From Loripinus fragilis (lineage: Eukaryota; Mollusca; Bivalvia; Lucinida; Lucinidae), in contig OZ026531.1 in NCBI GenBank assembly GCA_964019695.1, positions 5,899,701 to 5,963,700 of the forward strand: DNA of 64,000 nt, given 5' to 3'. A program made the translations under genes and the position numbers. Of this stretch, positions 9,901 to 23,000 are shown piece by piece. The first letter of the stretch is position 1. Each line of letters opens with the position of its first letter. Below the pieces are notes generated by a model. The model worked only from the letters and a program-made list of their open reading frames with translations. It was not told the DNA's origin and ran no database searches.

Positions 9901-12530
9901 TTATCTGTATTTATACATTATAGGTAGCAGATTCTCTTGACAACCTCCTAGAAGATCTCTCTGGTCTGAACCGAGCTATTGTGAATGCTGACCCAATACC
10001 AGCTAATGCTGTCTGTATTTGTACATTATAGGTAGCAGATTCTCTTGATAATCTCCTAGAAGATCTCTCTGGTCTGAACAGAGCTATTGTGAATGCTGAC
10101 CCAATACAAGCTAATGCTGTCTGTATTTGTACATTATAGGTAGCAGATTCTCTTGACAACCTCCTAGAAGATCTCTCTGGTCTAAACAGAGCTATTGTGA
10201 ATGCTGACCCAATACCAGCTAATGTTGTCTGTATTTATACATTTTAGGTAGCCGATTCTCTTGACAACCTCCTAGAAGATCTCTCTGGTCTGAACCGAGC
10301 TATTGTGAATGCCGACCCAATACCAGCTAATGTTGTCTGTATTTATACATTTTAGGTAGCAGATTCTCTTGACAACCTCCTAGAAGATCTCTCTGGTCTG
10401 AACAGAGCTATTGTGAATGCTGACCCAATACCAGCTAATGCTGTCTGTATTTATACATTTTAGGTAGCAGATTCTCTTGACAACCTCCTAGAAGATCTCT
10501 CTGGTCTGAACAGAGCTATTGTGAATGCTGACCCAATACCAGCTAATGTTGTCTGTATTTATACATTTTAGGTAGCAGATTCTCTTGACAACCTCCTAGA
10601 AGATCTCTCTGGTCTGAACAGAGCTATTGTGAATGCGGACCCAATACCAGCTAATGCTGTCTGTATTTGTACATTATAGGTAGCCGATTCTCTTGACAAC
10701 CTCCTAGAAGATCTCTCTGGTCTGAACAGAGCTATTGTGAATGCCTACCCAATACCAGCTAATGACTGTATTTGTACATTTTAGGTAGCAGATTCTCTTG
10801 ACAACCTCCTAGAAGATCTCTCTGGTCTGAACAGAGCTATTGTGAATGCCGACCCAATACCAGCTAATGCTGTCTGTATTTGTACATTATAGGTAGCAGA
10901 TTCTCTTGACAACCTCCTAGAAGATCTCTCTGGTCTGAACAGAGCTATTGTGAATGCCTACACAATACCAGCTAATGTCTGTATTTGTACATTTTAGGTA
11001 GCAGATTCTCTTGACAACCTCCTAGAAGATCTCTCTGGTTTGAACAGAGCTATTGTGAATGCCAACCCAATACCAGCTAATGTTGTCTGTATTTGTACAT
11101 TAAAGGTAGCAGATTCTCTTGACAACCTCCTAGAAGATCTCTCTGGTCTGAACAGAGCTATTGTGAATGCCGACCCAATACCAGCTAATGTTGTCTGTAT
11201 TTATACATTATAGGTAGCCGATTCTCTTGACAACCTCCTAGAAGATCTCTCTGGTCTGAACAGAGCTATTGTGAATGCTGACCCAATACCAGCTAATGTT
11301 GTCTGTATTTATACATTATAGGTAGCCGATTCTCTTGACAACCTCCTAGAAGATCTCTCTGGTCTGAACAGAGCTATTGTGAATGCTGACCCAATACCAG
11401 CTAATGTTGTCTGTATTTATACATTATAGGTAGCCGATTCTCTTGACAACCTCCTAGAAGATCTCTCTGGTCTAAACAGAGCTATTGTGAATGCCGACCC
11501 AATACCAGCTAATGTTGTCTGTATTTGTACATTTTAGGTAGCAGATTCTCTTGACAACCTCCTAGAAGATCTCTCTGGTCTGAACAGAGCTATTGTGAAT
11601 GCCGACCCAATACCAGCTAATGCTGTCTGTATTTGTACATTATAGGTAGCCGATTCTCTTGACAACCTCCTAGAAGATCTCTCTGGTCTGAACAGAGCTA
11701 TTGTGAATGCTGACCCAATACCAGCTAATGTTATCTGTATTTATACATTATAGGTAGCAGATTCTCTTGACAACCTCCTAGAAGATCTCTCTGGTCTGAA
11801 CCGAGCTATTGTGAATGCTGACCCAATACCAGCTAATGCTGTCTGTATTTGTACATTATAGGTAGCAGATTCTCTTGATAATCTCCTAGAAGATCTCTCT
11901 GGTCTGAACAGAGCTATTGTGAATGCTGACCCAATACAAGCTAATGCTGTCTGTATTTGTACATTATAGGTAGCAGATTCTCTTGACAACCTCCTAGAAG
12001 ATCTCTCTGGTCTAAACAGAGCTATTGTGAATGCTGACCCAATACCAGCTAATGTTGTCTGTATTTATACATTTTAGGTAGCCGATTCTCTTGACAACCT
12101 CCTAGAAGATCTCTCTGGTCTGAACCGAGCTATTGTGAATGCCGACCCAATACCAGCTAATGTTGTCTGTATTTATACATTTTAGGTAGCAGATTCTCTT
12201 GACAACCTCCTAGAAGATCTCTCTGGTCTGAACAGAGCTATTGTGAATGCCGACCCAATACCAGCTAATGCTGTCTGTATTTATACATTTTAGGTAGCAG
12301 ATTCTCTTGACAACCTCCTAGAAGATCTCTCTGGTCTGAACAGAGCTATTGTGAATGCTGACCCAATACCAGCTAATGTTGTCTGTATTTATACATTTTA
12401 GGTAGCAGATTCTCTTGACAACCTCCTAGAAGATCTCTCTGGTCTGAACAGAGCTATTGTGAATGCGGACCCAATACCAGCTAATGCTGTCTGTATTTGT
12501 ACATTATAGGTAGCCGATTCTCTTGACAAC
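6991..12530 (+). repeat. Higher-order repeat: three ~1.83-1.94-kb blocks inside the array
   Basis: Rare unit variants recur in the same order at fixed spacing. CTAATGACTG occurs at 6991, 8821 and 10759, and the GAATGCGGAC variant at about 8693, 10631 and 12461. Spacings are 1,830 or 1,938 bases, which differ by exactly one 108-bp unit. The extra unit is near 9270-9377 in the middle block. The blocks are nearly identical, so this is a recent amplification of 17-18-unit segments. Confidence 0.85.
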
Positions 12531-15239
12531 CTCCTAGAAGATCTCTCTGGTCTGAACAGAGCTATTGTGAATGCTGACCCAATACCAGCTAATGTTGTCT
12601 GTATTTATACATTATAGGTAGCCGATTCTCTTGACAACCTCCTAGAAGATCTCTCTGGTCTCAACAGAGCTATTGTGAATGCCGACCCAATACCAGCTAA
12701 TGTTGTCTGTATTTATACATTTTAGGTAGCCGATTCTCTTGACAACCTCCTAGAAGATCTCTCTGGTCTGAACAGAGCTATTGTGAATGCCGACCCAATA
12801 CCAGCTAATGTTGTCTGTATTTGTACATTTTAGGTAGCAGATTCTCTTGACAACCTCCTAGAAGATCTCTCTGGTCTGAACAGAGCTATTGTGAATGCCG
12901 ACCCAATACCAGCTAATGTTGTCTGTATTTATACATTTTAGGTAGCAGATTCTCTTGACAACCTCCTAGAAGATCTCTCTGGTCTGAACCGAGCTATTGT
13001 GAATGCCGACCCAATACCAGCTAATGTTGTCTGTATTTATACATTTTAGGTAGCAGATTCTCTTGACAACCTCCTAGAAGATCTCTTTGGTCTGAACAGA
13101 GCTATTGTGAATGCCTACCCAATACCAGCTAATGTCTGTATTTGTACATTTTAGGTAGCAGATTCTCTTGACAACCTCCTAGAAGATCTCTCTGGTCTGA
13201 ACAGAGCTATTGTGAATTCCGACCCAATACCAGCTAATGTTGTCTGTATTTGTACATTTTAGGTAGCAGATTCTCTTGACAACCTCCTAGAAGATCTCTC
13301 TGGTCTAAACCGAGCTATTGTGAATGCCTACCCAATACCAGCTAATGTCTGTATTTGTACATTTTAGGTAGCAGATTCTCTTGACAACCTCCTAGAAGAT
13401 CTCTCTGGTCTGAACAGAGCTATTGTGAATTCCGACCCAATACCAGCTAATGTTGTCTGTATTTGTACATTATAGGTAGCCGATTCTCTTGACAACCTCC
13501 TAGAAGATCTCTCTGGTCTGAACAGAGCTATTGTGAATGCCGACCCAATACCAGCTAATGTTGTCTGTATTTATACATTTTAGGTAGCAGATTCTCTTGA
13601 CAACCTCCTAGAAGATCTCTCTGGTCTGAACAGAGCTATTGTGAATGCCTACCCAATACCAGCTAATGTCTGTATTTGTACATTTTAGGTAGCAGATTCT
13701 CTTGACAACCTCCTAGAAGATCTCTCTGGTCTGAACAGAGCTATTGTGAATGCCGACCCAATACCAGCTAATGTCTGTATTTGTACATTTTAGGTAGCCG
13801 ATTCTCTTGACAACCTCCTAGAAGATCTCTCTGGTCTGAACAGAGCTATTGTGAATGCCGACCCAATACCAGCTAATGTTGTCTGTATTTATACATTTTA
13901 GGTAGCAGATTCTCTTGACAACCTCCTAGAAGATCTCTCTGGTCTGAACAGAGCTATTGTGAATGCCTACCCAATACCAGCTAATGTTGTCTGTATTTGT
14001 ACATTATAGGTAGCCGATTCTCTTGACAACCTCCTAGAAGATCTCTCGGGTCTGAACAGAGCTATTGTGAATGCCTACCCAATACCAGCTAATGTTGTCT
14101 GTATTTGTACATTATAGGTAGCAGATTCTCTTGACAACCTCCTAAAAGATCTCTCGGGTCTGAACAGAGCTATTGTGAATGCCTACCCAATACCAGCTAA
14201 TGTTGTCTGTATTTGTACATTTTAGGTAGCAGATTCTCTTGACAACCTCCTAGAAGATCTCTCTGGTCTGAACAGAGCTATTGTGAATGCTGACCCAATA
14301 CCAGCTAATGTTGTCTGTATTTATACATTATAGGTAGCCGATTCTCTTGACAACCTCCTAGAAGATCTCTCTGGTCTGAACAGAGCTATTGTGAATGCAG
14401 ACCCAATACCAGCTAATGTTGTCTGTATTTATACATTTTAGGTAGCCGATTCTCTTGACAACCTCCTAGAAGATCTCTCTGGTCTAAACAGAGCTATTGT
14501 GAATGCCTACCCAATACCAGCTAATGTTGTCTGTATTTGTACATTATAGGTAGCAGATTCTCTTGACAACCTCCTAAAAGATCTCTCGGGTCTGAACAGA
14601 GCTATTGTGAATGCCTACCCAATACCAGCTAATGTTGTCTGTATTTGTACATTTTAGGTAGCAGATTCTCTTGACAACCTCCTAGAAGATCTCTCTGGTC
14701 TGAACAGAGCTATTGTGAATGCCGACCCAATACCAGCTAATGTTGTCTGTATTTATACATTATAGGTAGCCGATTCTCTTGACAACCTCCTAGAAGATCT
14801 CTCTGGTCTCAACAGAGCTATTGTGAATGCTGACCCAATACCAGCTAATGCTGTCTGTATTTGTACATTATAGGTAGCAGATTCTCTTGACAACCTCCTA
14901 GAAGATCTCTCTGGTCTGAACAGAGCTATTGTGAATGCTGACCCAATACCAGCTAATGTTGTCTGTATTTGTACATTATAGGTAGCAGATTCTCTTGACA
15001 ATCTCCTAGAAGATCTCTCTGGTCTAAACAGAGCTATTGTGAATGCTGACCCAATACCAGCTAATGTTGTCTGTATTTGTACATTATAGGTAGCAGATTC
15101 TCTTGACAACCTCCTAGAAGATCTCTCTGGTCTGAACAGAGCTATTGTGAATGCCGACCCAATACCAGCTAATGTTGTCTGTATTTGTACATTATAGGTA
15201 GCAGATTCTCTTGACAATCTCCTAGAAGATCTCTCTGGT

Positions 15240-18200
15240 CTGAACAGAGCTATTGTGAATGCCGACCCAATACTAGCTAATGTAGTCTGTATTTGTACAT
15301 TATAGGTAGCAGATTCTCTTGACAACCTCCTAGAAGATCTCTCTGGTCTGAACAGAGCTATTGTGAATGCCGACCCAATACCAGCTAATGTTGTCTGTAT
15401 TTGTACATTATAGGTAGCAGATTCTCTTGACAACCTCCTAGAAGATCTCTCTGGTCTGAACAGAGCTATTGTGAATGCCGACCCAATACCAGCTAATGTT
15501 GTTTGTATTTGTACATTATAGGTAGCAGATTCTCTTGACAACCTCCTAGAAGATCTCTCTGGTCTGAACAGAGCTATTGTGAATGCTGACCCAATACCAG
15601 CCAATGTTGTCTGTATTTGTATATTATAGGTAGCAGATTCTCTTGACAACCTCCTAGAAGATCTCTCTGGTCTGAACAGAGCTATTGTGAATGCCGACCC
15701 AATACCAGCTAATGTTGTCTGTATTTGTACATTATAGGTAGCAGATTCTCTTGACAACCTCCTAGAAGATCTCTCTGGTCTAAACAGAGCTATTGTGAAT
15801 GCCGACCCAATACCAGCTAATGTTGTTTGTATTTGTACATTATAGGTAGCAGATTCTCTTGACAACCTCCTAGAAGATCTCTCTGGTCTCAACAGAGCTA
15901 TTGTGAATGCTGACCCAATACCAGCTAATGCTGTCTGTATTTGTACATTATAGGTAGCAGATTCTCTTGACAATCTCCTAGAAGATCTCTCTGGCCTCAA
16001 CAGAGCTATTGTGAATGCTGACCCAATACCAGCTAATGCTGTCTGTATTTGTACATTATAGGTAGCAGATTCTCTTGACAACCTCCTAGAAGATCTCTCT
16101 GGTCTGAACAGAGCTATTGTGAATGCCGACCCAATACCAGCTAATGTTGTCTGTATTTGTACATTATAGGTAGCAGATTCTCTTGACAATCTCCTAGAAG
16201 ATCTCTCTGGTCTCAACAGAGCTATTGTGAATGCTGACCCAATACCAGCTAATGCTGTCTGTATTTGTACATTATAGGTAGCAGATTCTCTTGACAACCT
16301 CCTAGAAGATCTCTCTGGTCTGAACAGAGCTATTGTGAATGCCGACCCAATACCAGCTAATGTCTGTATTTGTACATTATAGGTAGCAGATTCTCTTGAC
16401 AACCTCCTAGAAGATCTCTCTGGTCTAAACAGAGCTATTGTGAATGCTGACCCAATACCAGCTAATGCTGTCTGTATTTGTACATTATAGGTAGCAGATT
16501 CTCTTGACAACCTCCTAGAAGATCTCTCTGGTCTCAACAGAGCTATTGTGAATGCCGACCCAATACTAGCTAATGTTGTCTGTATTTGTACATTATAGGT
16601 AGCAGATTCTCTTGACAACCTCCTAGAAGATCTCTCTGGTCTCAACAGAGCTATTGTGAATGCCGACCCAATACCAGCCAATGTTGTCTGTATTTATACA
16701 TTATAGGTAGCAGATTCTCTTGACAACCTCCTAGAAGATCTCTCTGGTCTAAACAGAGCTATTGTGAATGCCGACCCAATACCAGCTAATGTTGTCTGTA
16801 TTTGTACATTATAGGTAGCAGATTCTCTTGACAACCTCCTAGAAGATCTCTCTGGTCTGAACAGAGCTATTGTGAATGCCGACCCAATACTAGCTAGTGT
16901 TGTCTGCATTTGTACATTATAGGTAGCAGATTCTCTTGACAACCTCCTAGAAGATCTCTCTGGTCTAAACAGAGCTATTGTGAATGCTGACCCAATACCA
17001 GCTAATGTTGTCTGTATTTGTACATTATAGGTAGCAGATTCTCTTGACAATCTCCTAGAAGATCTCTCTGGTCTCAACAGAGCTATTGTGAATGCCGACC
17101 CAATACCAGCCAATGTTGTCTGTATTTATACATTATAGGTAGCAGATTCTCTTGATAACCTCCTAGAAGATCTCTCTGGTCTCAACAGAGCTATTGTGAA
17201 TGCCGACCCAATACCAGATAATGTTGTCTGTATTTGTACATTATAGGTAGCAGATTCTCTTGACAACCTCCTAGAAGATCTGTCTGGTCTCAACAGAGCT
17301 ATTGTGAATGCTGACCCAATACCAGCTAATGCTGTCTGTATTTGTACATTTTAGGTAGCAGATTCTCTTGATAACCTCCTAGAAGATCTCTCTGGTCTGA
17401 ACAGATCTATTGTGAATGCCGACCCAATACCAGCTAATGTTGTCTGTATTTGTACATTATAGGTAGCAGATTCTCTTGACAACCTCCTAGAAGATCTGTC
17501 TGGTCTCAACAGAGCTATTGTGAATGCCGACCCAATACTAGCTAGTGTTGTCTGTATTTGTACATTATAGGTAGCAGATTCTCTTGACAACCTCCTAGAA
17601 GATCTCTCTGGTCTGAACAGAGCTATTGTGAATGCTGACCCAATACCAGCTAATGTCTGTATTTGTACATTTTAGGTAGCAGATTCTCTTGACAACCTCC
17701 TAGAAGATCTCTCTGGTCTGAACAGAGCTATTGTGAATGCCGACCCAATACCAGCTAATGTTGTTTGTATTTGTACATTATAGGTAGCAGATTCTCTTGA
17801 CAATCTCCTAGAAGATCTCTCTGGTCTGAACAGAGCTATTGTGAATGCCGACCCAATACCAGCTAATGTCTGTATTTGTACATTATAGGTAGCAGATTCT
17901 CTTGACAACCTCCTAGAAGATCTCTCTGGTCTGAACAGAGCTATTGTGAATGCTGACCCAATACCAGCCAATGTTGTCTGTATTTGTATATTATAGGTAG
18001 CAGATTCTCTTGACAACCTCCTAGAAGATCTCTCTGGTCTGAACAGAGCTATTGTGAATGCCGACCCAATACCAGCTAATGTTGTCTGTATTTGTACATT
18101 ATAGGTAGCAGATTCTCTTGACAACCTCCTAGAAGATCTCTCTGGTCTAAACAGAGCTATTGTGAATGCCGACCCAATACCAGCTAATGTTGTTTGTATT

Positions 18201-20000
18201 TGTACATTATAGGTAGCAGATTCTCTTGACAACCTCCTAGAAGATCTCTCTGGTCTCAACAGAGCTATTGTGAATGCTGACCCAATACCAGCTAATGCTG
18301 TCTGTATTTGTACATTATAGGTAGCAGATTCTCTTGACAATCTCCTAGAAGATCTCTCTGGTCTCAACAGAGCTATTGTGAATGCTGACCCAATACCAGC
18401 TAATGCTGTCTGTATTTGTACATTATAGGTAGCAGATTCTCTTGACAACCTCCTAGAAGATCTCTCTGGTCTGAACAGAGCTATTGTGAATGCCGACCCA
18501 ATACCAGCTAATGTTGTCTGTATTTGTACATTATAGGTAGCAGATTCTCTTGACAATCTCCTAGAAGATCTCTCTGGTCTCAACAGAGCTATTGTGAATG
18601 CTGACCCAATACCAGCTAATGCTGTCTGTATTTGTACATTATAGGTAGCAGATTCTCTTGACAACCTCCTAGAAGATCTCTCTGGTCTGAACAGAGCTAT
18701 TGTGAATGCCGACCCAATACCAGCTAATGTCTGTATTTGTACATTATAGGTAGCAGATTCTCTTGACAACCTCCTAGAAGATCTCTCTGGTCTAAACAGA
18801 GCTATTGTGAATGCTGACCCAATACCAGCTAATGCTGTCTGTATTTGTACATTATAGGTAGCAGATTCTCTTGACAACCTCCTAGAAGATCTCTCTGGTC
18901 TCAACAGAGCTATTGTGAATGCCGACCCAATACTAGCTAATGTTGTCTGTATTTGTACATTATAGGTAGCAGATTCTCTTGACAACCTCCTAGAAGATCT
19001 CTCTGGTCTCAACAGAGCTATTGTGAATGCCGACCCAATACTAGCTAGTGTTGTCTGTATTTGTACATTATAGGTAGCAGATTCTCTTGACAACCTCCTA
19101 GAAGATCTCTCTGGTCTAAACAGAGCTATTGTGAATGCCGACCCAATACCAGCTAATGTTGTCTGTATTTGTACATTATAGGTAGCAGATTCTCTTGACA
19201 ACCTCCTAGAAGATCTCTCTGGTCTGAACAGAGCTATTGTGTATGCCGACCCAATACCAGCTAATGTTGTCTGTATTTGTACATTTTAGGTAGCAGATTC
19301 TCTTGACAACCTCCTAGAAGATCTCTCTGGTCTCAACAGAGCTATTGTGTATGCCGACCCAATACCAGCTAATGTTGTCTGTATTTGTACATTTTAGGTA
19401 GCAGATTCTCTTGACAACCTCCTAGAAGATCTCTCTGGTCTGAACAGAGCTATTGTGAATGCTGACCCAATACCAGCTAATGTTGTCTGTATTTGTACAT
19501 TATAGGTAGCAGATTCTCTTGACAATCTCCTAGAAGATCTCTCTGGTCTCAACAGAGCTATTGTGAATGCCGACCCAATACCAGCCAATGTTGTCTGTAT
19601 TTATACATTATAGGTAGCAGATTCTCTTGATAACCTCCTAGAAGATCTCTCTGGTCTCAACAGAGCTATTGTGAATGCCGACCCAATACCAGCTAATGTT
19701 GTCTGTATTTGTACATTATAGGTAGCAGATTCTCTTGACAACCTCCTAGAAGATCTGTCTGGTCTCAACAGAGCTATTGTGAATGCCGACCCAATACTAG
19801 CTAGTGTTGTCTGTATTTGTACATTATAGGTAGCAGATTCTCTTGACAACCTCCTAGAAGATCTCTCTGGTCTGAACAGAGCTATTGTGAATGCTGACCC
19901 AATACCAGTTAATGTCTGTATTTGTACATTTTAGGTAGCAGATTCTCTTGACAACCTCCTAGAAGATCTCTCTGGTCTGAACAGAGCTATTGTGAATGCT
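15240..20000 (+). repeat. Two-copy ~2.4-kb segmental duplication inside the array
   Basis: The marker CCAATGTTGTCTGTATTTGT with the rare TATATTATAG acceptor occurs at 15601 and again at 17968 (shift 2,367). The marker CCAATG...TTTATACATT occurs at 17110 and 19585 (shift 2,475, one 108-bp unit more). Variant order between these markers is the same in both copies. Block borders are approximate. Confidence 0.75.
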
Positions 20001-23000
20001 GACCCAATACCAGCTAATGTTGTCTGTATTTGTACATTATAGGTAGCAGATTCTCTTGACAACCTCCTAGAAGATCTCTCTGGTCTGAACAGAGCTATTG
20101 TGAATGCCGACCCAATGCCAGCTAATGTCTGTATTTGTACATTATAGGTAGCAGATTCTCTTGACAACCTCCTAGAAGATCTCTCTGGTCTGAACAGAGC
20201 TATTGTGAATGCTGACCCAATACCAGCTAATGTTGTCTGTATTTGTACATTATAGGTAGCAGATTCTCTTGACAATCTCCTAGAAGATCTCTCTGGTCTA
20301 AACAGAGCTATTGTGAATGCTGACCCAATACCAGCTAATGTTGTCTGTATTTGTACATTATAGGTAGCAGATTCTCTTGACAACCTCCTAGAAGATCTCT
20401 CTGGTCTGAACAGAGCTATTGTGAATGCCGACCCAATACCAGCTAATGTTGTCTGTATTTGTACATTATAGGTAGCAGATTCTCTTGACAATCTCCTAGA
20501 TGATCTCTCTGGTCTGAACAGAGCTATTGTGAATGCCGACCCAATACCAGCTAATGTTGTCTGTATTTGTACATTATAGGTAGCAGATTCTCTTGACAAC
20601 CTCCTAGAAGATCTCTCTGGTCTGAACAGAGCTATTGTGAATGCCGACCCAATACCAGCTAATGTTGTCTGTATTTGTACATTATAGGGAGCAGATTCTC
20701 TTGACAACCTCCTAGAAGATCTCTCTGGTCTGAACAGAGCTATTGTGAATGCTGACCCAATACCAGCTAATGTTGTCTGTATTTGTACATTATAGGTAGC
20801 AGATTCTCTTGACAACCTCCTAGAAGATCTCTCTGGTCTGAACAGAGCTATTGTGAATGTTGGCCCAATACCAGCTAATGTCTGTATTTGTACTTTATAG
20901 GTGGCAGATTCTCTTGACAACCTCCTAGAAGATCTCTCTGGTCTGAACAGAGCTATTGTGAATGTTGGCCCAATACCAGCTAATGTCTGTTTTTGTACAT
21001 TTTAGGTAGCAGATTCTCTTGACAACCTCCTAGAAGATCTCTCTGGTCTCAACAGAGCTATTGTGAATGCTGACCCAATACCAGCTAATGTTGTCTGTAT
21101 TTGTACATTATAGGTAGCAGATTCTCTTGACAACCTCCTAGAAGATCTCTCTGGTCTGAACAGAGCTATTGTGAATGTTGGCCCAATACCAGCTCATGTC
21201 TGTATTTGTACATTATAGGTGGCAGATTCTCTTGACAACCTCCTAGAAGATCTCTCTGGTCTGAACAGAGCTATTGTGAATGTTGGCCCAATACCAGCTA
21301 ATGTCTGTATTTGTACATTTTAGGTAGCAGATTCTCTTGACAACCTCCTAGAAGATCTCTCTGGTCTGAACAGAGCTATTGTGAATGCTGACCCAATACC
21401 AGCTAATGCTGTCTGTATTTTTACATTTTAGGTAGCAGATTCTCTTGACAACCTCCTAGAAGATCTCTCTGGTCTGAACAGAGCTATTGTGAATGCTGAC
21501 CCAATACCAGCTAATGTTGTCTGTATTTGTACATTTTAGGTAGCAGATTCTCTTGACAACCTCCTAGAAGATCTCTCTGGTCTGAACAGAGCTATTGTGA
21601 ATGTTGACCCAATACCAGCTAATGTTGTCTGTATTTGTACATTATAGGTAGCAGATTCTCTTGACAACCTCCTAGAAGATCTCTCTGGTCTAAACAGAGC
21701 TATTGTGAATGCTGATCCAATACCAGCTAATGTTGTCTGTATTTGTACATTATAGGTAGCAGATTCTCTTGACAACCTCCTAGAAGATCTCTCTGGTCTG
21801 AACAGAGCTATTGTGAATGCCGACCCAATACCAGCTAATGTTGTCTGTATTTGTACATTATAGGTAGCAGATTCTCTTGACAACCTCCTAGAAGATCTCT
21901 CTGGTCTGAACAGAGCTATTGTGAATGCAGACCCAATACCAGCTAGTGTTGTCTGTATTTGTACATTATAGGTAGCAGATTCTCTTGACAATCTCCTAGA
22001 AGATCTCTCTGGTCTGAACAGAGCTATTGTGAATGCCGACCCAATACCAGCTAATGTTGTCTGTATTTGTACATTATAGGTAGCAGATTCTCTTGACAAC
22101 CTCCTAGAAGATCTCTCTGGTCTGAACAGAGCTATTGTGAATGCTGACCCAATACCAGCTAATGTTGTCTGTATTTGTACATTATAGGTAGCAGATTCTC
22201 TTGACAACCTCCTAGAAGATCTCTCTGGTCTCAATAGAGCTATTGTGAATGCTGACCCAATACCAGCTAATGTTGTCTGTATTTGTACATTTTAGGTAGC
22301 AGATTCTCTTGACAACCTCCTAGAAGATCTCTCTGGTCTGAACAGAGCTATTGTGAATGTTGGCCCAATACCAGCTAATGTCTGTATTTGTACATTTTAG
22401 GTAGCAGATTCTCTTGACAACCTCCTAGAAGATCTCTCTGGTCTCAACAGAGCTATTGTGAATGCTGACCCAATACCAGCTAATGTCTGTATTTGTACAT
22501 TATAGGTAGCAGATTCTCTTGACAACCTCCTAGAAGATCTCTCTGGTCTGAACAGAGCTATTGTGAATGTTGGCCCAATACCAGCTAATGTCTGTATTTG
22601 TACATTTTAGGTAGCAGATTCTCTTGACAACCTCCTAGAAGATCTCTCTGGTCTGAACAGAGCTATTGTGAATGTTGGCCCAATACCAGCTAATGTCTGT
22701 ATTTGTACATTATAGGTGGCAGATTCTCTTGACAACCTCCTAGAAGATCTCTCTGGTCTGAACAGAGCTATTGTGAATGTTGGCCCAATACCAGCTAATG
22801 TCTGTATTTGTACATTTTAGGTAGCAGATTCTCTTGACAACCTCCTAGAAGATCTCTCTGGTCTGAACAGAGCTATTGTGAATGCTGACCCAATACCAGC
22901 TAATGCTGTCTGTATTTGTACATTTTAGGTAGCAGATTCTCTTGACAACCTCCTAGAAGATCTCTCTGGTCTGAACAGAGCTATTGTGAATGCTGACCCA

